Source: Cloeon dipterum (Eukaryota > Arthropoda > Insecta > Ephemeroptera > Baetidae). Taken from it: a DNA stretch of 64,000 nt. The position numbers and the translations under genes were made by a program. The stretch is taken from positions 11,594,001 to 11,658,000 of the forward strand of contig NC_088788.1 of assembly GCF_949628265.1 (NCBI RefSeq), written 5' to 3'. Shown in pieces: positions 1-12,100 of the stretch. Positions within the stretch are counted from its first letter, which is position 1, and each line of letters opens with the position of its first letter. The notes under the pieces were generated by a model that was given only the letters and a program-made list of their open reading frames with translations, ran no database searches and was not told the origin of the DNA.

Positions 1-70
1 CTATGAAGGGTAGCGCCATCACGTGGCAACCACTGAAGGTGAAATAAGGGTAGTGACGCCAGGTGGTGAG
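1..70 (+). repeat. 70-bp dispersed repeat, copy 1
   Basis: This block recurs at 2886-2955 in the same orientation and at the same length, with about 3 mismatches. Inside the unit there is a degenerate internal duplication: a GGGTAGCGCCATCACGTGG-like part is followed about 40 bp later by GGGTAGTGACGCCAGGTGG. The left edge coincides with the window edge, so the true element may be longer. No transposase coding, poly-A tail or target-site duplication is visible. It could be a short non-autonomous element or a duplicated regulatory module; I do not recognise the family. Confidence 0.85.
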
Positions 71-854
71 AAAAGCAACCTTAATAAGTTTTATCTCTTC
101 TCCCCATTTCTTCCTGTCTTGAAATTCTTTGGCCTAATCTGCCCCGATGTCGTAAAAATAGTAAAAAAAGCAACTAACCCCCGCGCCCTTTTGAATGTTT
201 TGCTGAACTTCAGATCGCTATAATTAATTAAATATGTATGGCTTGTAAATTTAAAGGGTTCGCTGCGCTGGGGCTGTATTAATAATTTGTTAATATATGC
301 TGTGGTTTATATTTATTGATGAGAACCCATTTTTAATTTTTCAATTCGTATCGCTGGTGGATACCTGAATCTCCTTAATTAATAACATAAGATTGAGCTC
401 ACGTGATGACTCATACATTACATTATCATTTTGTCAAATATTTCTTGTTCAATCTTGAGCTAGACTACAGAAAATTCTGAAATTGTAAGCCATCTTTGAA
501 AGGTTTACCAAAATACGTTATTCCCACATCACACAATTATCGGATTTTTTGTGATGAATGCTACTAAGGGAGTTAAAAAGTGTTTTTTTTTTTCATATTC
601 TTGACGAGATTTACTGCTGGGTGCAGTAGTTGTGCGTTCTTCGTGACAGAAAATTTTCCTTGGAGTTATGGAATTGCAGGGACTGTGAAAGTGAATTAGA
701 TCGTAACAATTCATTCATAGGCTTGATTCTTTTTGTTAAAAATAAATTATACATGAATATATGACCACTGCAAGAAGAAAATGTTTATAATAAACTAAAA
801 AATTATTTCGTTTTATATTGTAAATAAAATCTTTTTGGATATTAAGTGTAAGTA
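71..854. other. AT-rich non-coding stretch downstream of RNF146
   Basis: Only short frames without family resemblance are present. The segment is AT-rich with homopolymer runs, for example a T run near 583-593. It lies beyond the 3' end of RNF146. I see no RNA gene or repeat in it. Confidence 0.6.
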
Positions 855-860
855 TTTATT
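855..860 (-). terminator. poly(A) signal of RNF146
   Basis: TTTATT on the + strand reads AATAAA on the minus strand, about 60 bp past the RNF146 stop codon. That spacing is reasonable for a short arthropod 3' UTR. There is no cDNA evidence, so the site is inferred from motif and position. Confidence 0.5.
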
Positions 861-921
861 TAACATATTTTCACTAAAACAATGTTCAATTTTCCTTACA
901 ATATCAGAATATTAATGTTCA

Positions 922-1672
922 CTACGAAGGCACAGTGTATCTGAGACCAGCCACTCCTAAATGACTGCTCTTGCTCAAGCCTCTCTTGATATGTTGTTTC
1001 TTCCGCTTATGCATTCCGAATTTCTGAATGGATTTTCCAAAATTCAAAATGTACTTCTGGCCGTTGAGAATGCATTCAAATGTTGATTGTCCACTTTGAA
1101 ACGCGTTCTCTATATCAGTCTGCATCCTTGGCGCGTATGCCCACCAGCCAGATCGACTTTTGTAGAACCAAGAGTACTTGCTCATTGGCGCTTCAACGGC
1201 TCCAGTGGCGAACGTTTCTGGATTCGTGATGAAATTTGGAGGAATTGGTTTCCTGCACAAAGCGCATTGCTTTTTTTTCCCCTTAATCAGGCCTTTTGCG
1301 CAGGTGAAACAAAATTCGTGGCTGCATGGCATTCGGACGGGAAGCTCGGCGGGAAAAAGGCAGATAGCACATTCCTCTGTTGGTTATAAATATATTTTAG
1401 TTTCAAACAAAATAGAGATCAAAGGAAAATTATCTCTTACCTTTGTAGACTTTATTGGTGGCAAGATCATCCAGAAGACGAAGTCGTTTAGCCTCTGGTT
1501 CGTCTATATCACGTTCATCATCGGTTAAAATTGTTTCCAAATCAGGATCCAATTTTAAATCGACTTCTTCGTCCAGAAAAACTAGTTTAATAATTGGTGG
1601 AAGGTCAACAGGACCGTTTTCTGTAAAAGGATTTATCTGTAAGGATGGTGTGAGTGATCTCATCATTAGCAT
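922..1672 (-). CDS. RNF146: E3 ubiquitin ligase RNF146/Iduna (RING + WWE)
   Basis: RNF146 is a poly(ADP-ribose)-dependent ubiquitin ligase. Its WWE domain binds iso-ADP-ribose on tankyrase-modified targets such as Axin, and its RING recruits E2. The gene has two coding exons: 1441-1672 (ATG at 1672, with an in-frame TAG ten codons upstream) and 922-1376. They are joined at AAAG|AGGAA with a GT donor at 1440 and an ACAG acceptor. The result is 228 aa, shorter than human (about 360) but near the short insect form. A C3HC4 RING is visible: C80, C83, C95, H97, C100, C103, C115, C118. The WWE domain spans about 145-207, with the GWWAY core and the basic RKKQHIKR end, followed by the family-typical GVAGLR tail. 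The N-terminal ~75 residues are acidic and of unclear role. Identification rests on the RING-WWE pair in the right order. Confidence 0.95.
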
Positions 1673-1725
1673 TGTGGCGCCTTCTTGCCACTTACTGTCC
1701 TAATAACTAGTTTGCATTAAACGTG

Positions 1726-1741
1726 TATCGCCAGGTGGCAG
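1726..1741 (+). promoter_or_regulatory. CGCCAGGTGGCAG motif at the RNF146 5' side
   Basis: TATCGCCAGGTGGCAG lies about 55 bp upstream of the RNF146 start. It resembles the GACGCCAGGTGGTGAG part of the 70-bp repeat at 1-70 and 2886-2955. The motif loosely recalls CTCF-type sites (TAGCGCC...GGTGGC). This is inferred from motif likeness only, and it may equally be a decayed repeat fragment. Confidence 0.25.
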
Positions 1742-1998
1742 TACAAAGGTGTGCGACAAGCAACGCACCCTTAGTGCACCTTCCCCCCTCGCACGACACA
1801 ATTTTCTCTCTCCGGCTAGGATGAGTTTTTGTGCGAGAATTTTCTATAAAAACTTTGATCTCAAATTAATAAGACCCACATTACGGGGTAAGTGTCATAA
1901 TTGTTTATATTGGAATGTAATTTTTTCGTTGTTGTAATTATTTATTGCTTTTGTGATTTTTAATTATTTGTAATTTCACAGTCTAAGTCTTAACTTTA

Positions 1999-2098
1999 CT
2001 ACTTCAACCACGAGACTAAATAAATAAGAGGAATAGTTGCAATACCAAAAGACGCATTTATGTCATGGCCGGTCGCCGCTAGCCATTGCATTATTCCG

Positions 2099-2132
<34 letters not shown>

Positions 2133-2499
2133 AAGAATCATCATCTTCCTCTGCTGCAGAATCCGTAAGAAATCTATTATCACTCATAGATTCAAACTGA
2201 AAAAATACTTAACTAAATCATTTATGTATTAAAACTGAAATGCTACTGTGCAGTATGTACATATGTTCAAGAAATATGAATTCGACCTGGATTTGATAAA
2301 AATTAGAGTTAAAAATTAACTATATGATGCAAACTTAAAGCTTCTTCAAAATTATAGTGTTTTTGTAAATTTTGGCTCAAGATATTGTAGCGGAGCAACT
2401 TTAGCCCACGACTAGAAAAATCCCTGCACCGAAAAATTTAGTCCGAGTGCGAAAAGAGTGCACATGTATCAACTTTAGTTTACTCACAAGCGAACGCAT
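1999..2499 (-). CDS. candidate small acidic protein with hydrophobic C-tail
   Basis: This is a tentative two-exon model. Exon 1 is 2488-2499 (ATG CGT TCG CTT, then a GTGAGT donor). Exon 2 is 1999-2196, after a T-rich stretch ending in CAG. The junction keeps the frame and gives 69 aa. The protein has a Ser/Glu/Asp-rich N-terminal half with a run of about 11 Asp, encoded by a (TCA)n repeat read on the minus strand. It ends in a hydrophobic segment (FGIATIPLIYLVSWLK) that could be a tail anchor. Exon 2 also carries its own ATG at 2187, so a 62-aa form is possible. I recognise no family. The Asp run may simply be a translated microsatellite, and the donor lacks the usual AG before GT, so confidence is low. 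Confidence 0.3.
2099..2132. repeat. (TCA)n / (ATC)n microsatellite
   Basis: About eleven uninterrupted trinucleotide units. On the minus strand they read GAT and would encode the poly-Asp run of the candidate small protein at 1999-2499. Confidence 0.95.
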
Positions 2500-2885
2500 A
2501 GTGTGCCTCCGGCGCGGTGGCATTTTCGCAAAGCGGTGGTTTACCTGCTATCTTCGACAAGACAAACTTGAGAAACACGTACCTAAAACGAAACAATTGT
2601 CACAAAAAATGCAAAAGCCATTGGCTGGTTTTAATATAGAAAATGTCGGTTAATTGTGATTTAGATACAGGAAAACTGTTAAATGTGTTCGTCAAATTCA
2701 CTTAAATCGATTTATGATATTAAACAATCATCTTAATTGTTTATATCCTTATTGATTTTTCCCAAAATAACTGAAAAATATCTAACAAACATAAAGAGAT
2801 ATAGTTACCGTCGTGTCGCGTGAGCAAAACATAAAAACGTTGTGTCGGAGCAGCCACGCATAGGCGTTGGAAGCAAAGGTGGATG

Positions 2886-2955
2886 CTATGAAGGGTAGCG
2901 CCATCAGGTGACAACCACTGAAGGTGAAATAAGGGTAGTGACACCAGGTGGTGAG
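2886..2955 (+). repeat. 70-bp dispersed repeat, copy 2
   Basis: Second copy of the block at 1-70, same orientation and no indels; the differences are C/G and G/A near unit positions 22-26 and G/A near position 58. The flanks diverge immediately on the right (CAATGC versus AAAAGC), so the right boundary of the unit is sharp. The left flank of copy 1 is outside the window. Confidence 0.85.
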
Positions 2956-3151
2956 CAATGCAAACTTACAGAGTACAAGAGTACACATATATCGACCTAG
3001 TTTTATTGAATCTATCTATATCTGAAATTCTTCAGGAGTTAAAAAGTAAATAGGCGATCTTTAAAGAAAAAACTCACCATCGACGATGATATTTTCGCAC
3101 AGCAATTTAAGTGGTTCACCTTCTTTCGACAAGAGAAACTAAAACAAATAA

Positions 3152-3182
<31 letters not shown>

Positions 3183-6100
3183 CCTATGATAAATTAAAAT
3201 ATTTTAATTAATATAGCTGTTACTCCGCCGCTTGCAGCAATGTGTGGGGACGGGAACAAATATATTCGCCGCTGCACGCTTATGCGTGAGATTCAAATTT
3301 GAAGGAGAATTGTTCTGAGTTTTTTCTGAGGGGACAAGTGATGGTTAAAATGGTCATTTCGTCAGTCAGCCTTCGAGACATCACGAGCAGAGGAAATAGC
3401 ATTTTTTTATATTGGTAAATAGGCTGATGACAGATGACATTTTTGGGTCAACTCTTTTGCTGTGCAGATATAGAAAAACCTTCCCTGGTTCATTTTACAT
3501 AGGATAATTGTGCTCTCTCTGTATAGATATAGGATACATTCACCAAAATACAAAATTTTGGACGAAATTCCTTATTTTTTTTCAGAGAATTTTCAATCAT
3601 CCAGACATTTTTTAACTACTGCTCAGCACTTTCTGTGGGCTATGAAGAGCTCCTATAGGTCTCAGGGCCCAATAACACCGCCGAGCGGATAACATGGAGC
3701 CCGAGTGGCCGCAGAGGAGCTTGGGCCCAATGTGGCCATCTTTGCGCACTTGAACTGAAACGCCAGATATTTGTCTCTAAAGCCGCAGGAAAGGTGCGAA
3801 AACCAGCAAGTGACGACTGTGGCGAGTCGGCGCCGGTGCACCTCCAAACCCGTTGAGCTATTTGAGAATTTCGAGTCACTTTTTAACTAAAACCACCTTT
3901 TGCCATATTATCTGACATTGGGTATTAGATCCCCAAAAAATTGCTCAAATATTTCGTATTTTAAAACACGTATCCATTATTCACTGCCATTTTCTAGCCT
4001 AAATAATGCAGTTCAGAATTTGAAATTCTCCTTTGAAATATATACACCTATTTTAATAAGCAGCAAAGCAATTCAGGCAAATCAGGTTGTCAAAATGGAA
4101 AAATGGAGTTTCCACCAACGCGATTACTTATAACGCTTCTCGCTGGAGCGAATAAACAAAAATAAAACATTTTTGCGCACGGCGAGATTCCGCGTACGTG
4201 CAGCTGCTAGTGTAGCCAGCAGAGCGGCTTATATATTCTCGCATCAGTTGCGTTTGGTCGACACCTCGCTCGAAGAGGCGGCCTAAAGAAATGCTAATTT
4301 CGCGGATCATCCTTGACTGCTTGCAATTAGAGCAGAGGCCGAGACACACTGCAGCCGAAATTCTCGCGTGTGTCGCGATCCGCACGAGCTGAGATGATGA
4401 TCCGGCGCGACCGAAGGGGAGAAAGATGCTGCGCAAAAGCCGGAATGAGGAGCAGAAGAGACGCCCCTGCCAGGCATTCCAGCTGCCGCCGTTTCACCTT
4501 GAAGAGCATCTACTCCGGATTTCGAGCCCATATTATAACTGCCAGTGTAACGCTCGTTGCAATTAAAAGCAGCCAGATTTCAATTATTTTGCACGGAAAA
4601 ATGGTCCAGCCGCACACGCGCAAGGCATTCCAGTCTCCGCGGAGACTTGAACGCACGAATATAATGCGGGAGAATTAATGGAGAAAGACGCGGAAGGGCG
4701 GGGATTTAGGCTCTTTATTCGCATTAATTTAAATGATGGAGATGTTGATTTCTGCCCTTAAATGGCCTGATGAGCGCCTACGTGTTGTGGGCTAGTAGAC
4801 CTTCGTCGGCGCACTAAAGGCTAAATGGTTGCAAATTTTACTGACCACAGAAGTACGCCCTAAGCCCAAATAGGATACTTGACAAATTCATTTAAGATCA
4901 AAATGTTTCCTAAATGTTATTTTTAATGAATGGGTATAAGTAACATTGTTTAATATAAACCGAGTTTTGTATTTCATTTAAAACAGCATCAGCGCATGAA
5001 TAATTTTTAACTGAACACTGCTTGGAAATATGTATACAATTATTTTATACATCACCCCATAGAATTTGATTTTAAAAACTGCATTAAAAGTATCGAAGCT
5101 TTATTTTCACAACAAAATTTGGTGTGAGATGTAAAAAGTATGAGGAAGCAGCTGTATGCTTAAGTTGAATTTTAATTTGTTTTCAGAGAGGAAGCACGCT
5201 CAGGTGAATATTGCAATAAGATTTTAGTGATCGTGTTTTAACAATCTGAAAAGGTCATTAAAAGACAAAAAGTAGGGAATTATATTAATATAAAAAAATT
5301 GTGAAACCAGCGCACTGGAATTTATGTTTTAACAATAATTTTTTGGTAGTGCAGCATGAAATATTTATGATCAACTATACAAAAATTCAAATGTTTCGTT
5401 AATATATGCGCAAAAAAGAGGAGTTTTCCGAACCCTGATTTTTATCTTTCTTTGGATTTGTTCAGTGTTTGAAAAAAAACGAGGAAGTGTCAGCGAATAG
5501 TATCGACATTGATCAATTAGCACCAATGTGTGTTATCAGCCAGACACATTCAGCAGCGCGACAAAGGCCATAATATATGTAACATTGACGGCAACATTCG
5601 AGACATAAAAGCACGCAGCTGCTTACATTCTATCGAATTAAACGCGCCTTTTTGCTGTCATTCCAGACTTTTATTGTGGCGCCAAGTGAAGAGCGATCGC
5701 GATTCGGCTTTTTACCTGGCGATGGCGAGGAGAGGCGGCTTTAAATTCCTGGAGCCGCCGCAGAGCTCGTCAAGAAAAGGCAGAGTGGGTTTTGCGCATT
5801 GTCACGCCATTCTCATTAAATTCCGTCCTCATTATTCTTGCTTTGTCTCTCTTCCCTCCCTCCGCATGGCGCTTTTTGCGGTGTGCAAACTCTCGCAATG
5901 CTTTATATGGGTAATTGAAACCGAAGGGCTGCCGCAAAAACAGCCTGGCCAGCCTGAAATTCCGGTTCTGCGCTCCCTTATCTGATGTGCCGCGCGATGT
6001 ATCGGGTTTAATTGACAGAGTCGCCAGATAAGAATAATGACAATCACGAAGAACAGCGTGATATCTCGTTCACGGGAACTTGTGACTACGCGGAAAACTA

Positions 6101-9100
6101 ATTTCGGTGAGTTATCTAATCTGGTGGCAATTTGAAAATAATCTCTTGAATGAAAATGAAAGTTTTGATTCGCTCTTAAATATTTTATTTTTAAAAATTA
6201 TTTATTTAAACAAATTGTTGACAATTTTAATTTATAAAAGTGAATTTTTAGATGAACCAACTGGTCCGTTGTATTTATTGTTGTGAAGTTTAGCAAGATA
6301 TTTTCTCTACGACGTGCAAAATTGGAATCAGACCGAGCGTAATAGTTAAATTTAAGATATTTTGACAAATTTCTCGAAAAAATTAAATGGTATATATTGT
6401 CAATGATTTTTTTGGCTTAATTTCCCTCCTAGCCAAATAATTTATGGTTCTAAATCGCCGCTTGATTAGCATGCAAACAGAAGAGCAGACTTTCTTAGAA
6501 CCTTAAGCGACATACTGGAAAAAATTTTATCTCTTTCCAAATTTGTAAAGAGGAAGGGGTCAAAATTGTTTTTTAAAAAGTTCTGCTGTACAGACAATAC
6601 ACTTTTACTAATTTTACAAATTAAATTATTCCACGCGTGTTTATCAGGATGTGTTTAGCCATAAAAATTTAATCAATATAATGGCTCTATATCATTTTCT
6701 GCTTCATTTAATCTTCACGGCATATCAAAAAACTTTACAACTACGACGGTTAACAAAAATGCCGGCAGTGAGCCACTTCCGAGCCCTCCTCGACGGTAAA
6801 TTGAGTCGTCAGTAAAAAATTGACCAGGAACTGAGCGTCAAATCAATTAAATAGTGGGTGTGTAGCAGTTATTTGGTTATTCGCCGCACAACTCACACAA
6901 TCAGCTCGCGCTTAGGTGGCATTGAACTTGGACTCGCAATAATTCGCCACCCGAACCAGCTCCCAAGGTTGACAACCGGCAAATTAGCACACCGCATAAA
7001 AGCTCCATATTTATAATGAGTCTCGCGCGCCGACAGGAAAACTATAGTGATTTTCTTCCAGCGCGTGATTACGAGTCAAACCTCTCATCAATTATTTTAG
7101 CACGCGCGCGAAAAGAAGTTTTGTTTTATGATTATTGCTGAATCTGTCCGTATGCCGAAAGTGTTTCGTTTTAGATCGAAATTTATTGTCTGCGCGTCGA
7201 GGAAGCTTTTTCTGCTTGGACCACCAGCCATGAGAGCCGCACTCCTCTCTTATTGCCAGTTTGCTCACGCTCGCGCTTGACCAGAATCGCGACAACTATT
7301 ATATTCACCCTGCATTTAAGCGAAACAAAAGGAGGGGAATGCATAAAGCGCTGAATTATTCATTTTCCGTCGGCTGGAATTTCAAAGAGCAGCGATATAT
7401 ACGACTCCTGCCCCTTTTGTCACAGTGAGAATGTAAATCCAGAGCAAAAATGTAAATGGAACTTCAGAAAATTTTATTTATGTACTCGAACCTTATTTGG
7501 CAAGGATACTGCGCGAGCGAGCGGGTGTGTTTTTAGGGGAAACAGCGTTGACACGTGAAACGCACGAGCTACATAATTTCATACTCTTTAGGTATGGAAA
7601 TATTAATTCGCAACATAATCAAACTGGATCCGTTTGGTTTTTGGTTCCTTGAGAGGGGCAGGGAGGGCTTTCGTGGGAGGGTTGTAATAAATTTAATACC
7701 ACAGAGGGCGCAAAAAGCCAATTCTCTATTTTCCAATGTTTAAAATGGAAACATTTGGACTTATTGTGCAAAGGAAAAATAACAGTTTATTGTTAGTGTT
7801 ATTATAACCCCAGGATAGAATCGATTTGGACCCATACGTGAATTTAAAATAATTTTTTCCGGTTTTTGCGGCCTAGGGCGGTAGACACGGGTGGAGGATG
7901 CGGTCATAAGTGGAGAATTATGCTAACCGATTCAGAATTTTAGTTTTAGTTCAACATTGTATGACCCATGGAACCAGAGTTAATTTATTTAAGTACGGAA
8001 AACGTGATTTTGGACATTTCCCAACTCTATTTTCAAGGCCTCAACCAATGCCCCCTGACGAGTTCTAACGATTTTGGTTTTTAAAATCTGTAAATGTTCG
8101 AATTTTTAGCGATTTATCAACACAATAATTTAAAAAAAATTAAAAATATGTATTTTTCTCTCAATTCTCCAATATCTTTAGATTTTTAACTTAAGTTAAT
8201 CAATTTTATGCAATAAGTTTTGGTTAACTAATTAAATTTTTGCAAGCCAAATAATTTTACACTGAACAAGAAATCAATCATCGTAATTAATTGAAAGAAT
8301 TAAAGGCATTATATCGACGGGTTAAAATTCCAAACTGACACTAAAAGGGCAGGGCCGGGTAAGATTCTTTTTTCATTTTGTTTTTCTCGGTTGGCAGGTC
8401 CAGTTTCGCGGCAAACAGAGGCAGTGGGGCAGTCGTCTTCTCCTTTATAGGGTCTTTCTTTCCAGTCCAGTCGCGCGGTGTCGATGCCTTATTTGAGCAC
8501 ACGTATTATCGCGTTCCTTCTTTTCTCGAAAAATAAAATATATCCTATAATGGCTCAATAATGCGCGATATATATACTCCCTGCGATCGACCTTGAGTCT
8601 GCCCGTTGTACCATCTATTGCAGCCGACGAGTGTTTCAAGTTTTACGATCTCCCATAAAATGCTCAAAATCTTCATCCCATCGAGAAACACTACAGTGTG
8701 TCTAACTACGTGCCGAGAGCAATTAAGTCGTAAATTACACTTACTTGTTTTGCGCGAAAATGAATAATGGTTGTGGCTATTCGGGAAGCGTAACTCAGGT
8801 AGGCGCCGGGCGGTCATGATTATGCAAATTCCCGATTGCTTTCAGCGCAGCTAAATTACAAAATGCAAAATCAGTCACGTTACAGCAATGTTTAAATTGA
8901 AAGGATTCATGAGAGATATTTTGTCTCTAAATTATATGGGAGTATTGGTTCAAATTTAAATATATATCGTTTGAAATAATAACTCTTGCATCATGGAGAA
9001 TAATTTAGAAACTTGAATTCCTGATTAGGACCACCAAATTTCGACTAGATCAGGGTATAAAACAGAATTTTAATTTTGTGTTGAAGTTTGTTGAAAACAT

Positions 9101-12100
9101 GTGTTTAGTATTTATTTAACTATATATAAACACAACAATTTACAATTGCGGAATTCTACCCCCGTTTGACCCTTAGATACCTTACGGGCACTGGGCACTC
9201 AAGGACAAGATTGTGAACACACTAGGGCGTTTCTTGAGCCCCCTAATTAGCTTCCAAAGGGTCGCATTGGGCATAATCTGAAGGCTTTTGACTTGGCCGT
9301 TCCAACGGTTTGCAGAACGCACCAATACAGAGCCCGTCAGGCGTCGTTAAAAAGGCTGCATACTGCATACATGAATTTAATAATACCAATCCTCGCGAGG
9401 GCAACACTGGCGCCATGGTTCCATTTCTTACTTGTTTTAATAATTTATTCTGACCTCAGGGGTGACCCAAAGCATGTTCCTTTGGTAAAAACTAAAAATT
9501 AACCGATCTTGCAATTTTGATTTTCTCACTATTCACTAAGGAACTAAAATGCCCTTTATTTATTCAACCTTTGACCCTTCCGTATCTCGAAATTTGCAGA
9601 TTTCCACATCCCAAAAAAGTATAGATTATACTAAACACACTTGGGGCAAAATTTTGTCTCATTCTTCTAAAAAAATCGGAGCCTGCGCTCTCTCAAGTGA
9701 TCAAATTTGAAAAAATTAACTACAAAAGTCGATTTTGAATTTTATTTTGCTTATATAAAAGTTGTTTGCCGTCTTATTCATTTCATTTTTGGTTTTTTTT
9801 TTAATATTTACTTATGCTGGAATTGTTTTTGTCCACAGGAAGTCAAACAACATTTACAACAGCGGAAATATAAATTAATTTATTTTTACTAATTTGAGTT
9901 TCCAATTAGTTGAATTCCTAAAAACACGCCGAGCATTGAATTCCAACCAAATTCAATTTCATTCGACGGAGGATCGAGAGCCACGCGCTTCGAACGAACA
10001 TTCGAGTAGATATATTGTCGCAACCTGACGATGCCCATATACTTCGTCGCGTGCATAAATACGCGATTAATGAAGTGATATATACCACTGGTTGTGCGTC
10101 AATAATTAATCAGAGTGCGATCAAGTCAGCCGAGCGTGCAAAAGAGCAACTTCTGTTACCAGACGATTAATGCTCGACTGGTCTATTTAGCGACGAGAGC
10201 AGAGCAAAACACGCTGGCCGTCGTCGACGGTACGCGCCGAATGCACCAATCAAGGTTGAGGCCGGTTCGGTGGATCAGATTCATCTGCTTGCTTCGTATT
10301 TAGAGTCGCCTCTGCTTCTGCTGCCAAGGAGCAAGGTCGACCACAAACATGCAAAATATATGTAGCTCTCGGAGAGGAGAAGAGCAACTTTTCGGATAGA
10401 CGCCTAGAGAAGAGTAGAGAAGCGATTTTTGGGAATTTCGCTTCCAGCCTGTGGCAAAAAGAATTAATTTTATTCCCTCTCTGGCCGTAAAAATCCGAGT
10501 GGTTCATAAACCCTGTCAAACCGCACAATAATATCTTCTTCGGCATCGCTTGTCCCGCGAGCAACAAGGTTGGGCGGGTAATTAAAATTCGCTACAAATT
10601 GTTCACCTGCTTGGGATTATAAGTTTTTTTTCCCGATCTCAAAAGGTGCACACGTGCAACCAAATGATATTTATGGAGGTGTTTTTGAATTCCGCACCCA
10701 CTCTCTTTCTCTCGATCGTCGCAGCCTGCGCTGAGGAGTTGTACTAATAAGTCACCCAAGACCACACCTCGGCGAAATCACCGCGTCCTCTAAAGAGAGC
10801 AGGATAAAAATGCGAGCGCTCATTGCGGCGCGCGGCGCTTAATTGGCCGGTGGGAGGCAAATACAAGAGCAATCAAGTAATGCAGGCAGAGATTCTCTTG
10901 AGACGCTCGTAAAATCGTTGAAACGCTTACAACATGCGTTGCTGCTTGACCTTTCAATGAATGGGGATAAATATATAGACCCCTGCTGGCTCCGAGACGT
11001 TATGCTCTCGATTTCTAAAGGGGACTTTTCCATCCTCGTCCATTTGTCTGGAGGTGAAATTTTGTTACAGTTTTTGGTGCTCAAAATTTTAAAAAATTTC
11101 CCTACTTGACCATTTTTTTTAAAATTAATGTTATGTAGAGGAATTTCTATGATCAAACGATCCTAGTCACATGATATTCTCGTTTAAGTTTAAGAATCTC
11201 TCTATAATAGTAAGATAAACATTTATGCCGTGGAAAAGAACAGATTTTGATCTCGGTAAATGTTAAGTATTTAAATGGAAACAAAATTTTGAATTTTTTG
11301 AAAAATGGCCTAAATGGAAAACACGAAAAAGTCAAAAGTTGGTAAATCGTGGTTTTTAATTTTAAACCACATATTTTCTTAAAAGCAAAATATATAACAT
11401 GAAATTTTTTACACAAGTTCACACAGTTCATGCCATGGAACAACTTTCAAGTTCAAGCACATTTTAAAAATTCCAAAATCCACAACTCAGTGTATTTATT
11501 TATATTCATAGTGCTCTCTATAATTATATTCCATTTTTTATTGATAAAAGTTACATATCAGTTATGACAAGATCATGTGCAAAAACACATGTTGACCAAC
11601 AAACCATATAATGATCGTCTTGTCAGACACTTATTTTGATCCATCGAGGCCGCCTGCTAATCAGTATTGCTCTCGCACTGAATATTATGCATTTGATAAT
11701 TGCTAGCGTGTTTTGATTTATCGAGCGGGTATACTCGCGCTGCATATGAAATGAATATTTCACGAGCGCCGGGAAGGCTCGAGAAACCGCCGCTGGGTGT
11801 GGTCCATCGCTCAGTCAGTCAGTTGCCCGCCCTAGGTGTCCCCGCAGGTCTGTCAGTCAGGTCGGGCGGCAGAAGCGACAAACGACACGCAGAAGTCCTC
11901 GCCAACCAACGACTACTGCTGTTTGTGCAACTGACTCGCGCACTCGCGGCCTGCATCTTGATTATGAACGTATATAAATGCATTTGCCGCGCGCATTACG
12001 ATACATTAATGCACAGAAGGCACCGTCCGTTGTGCTCTAATAATTGCTCAAATAAGCATTGTTTTAAGAGTTTTTCAGGGGGAGAAAATCATTAATACTA

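Noticed and set aside
3640..3879. 79-codon minus-strand frame in a GC-richer block
   Set aside because: No family resemblance, odd composition, no splice partners; GC-richer blocks here yield open frames by chance.
5530..5985. 151-codon + frame
   Set aside because: Long but Cys/His/Arg-rich without domain logic, with an overlapping frame on the other strand; consistent with chance in a GC-richer block.
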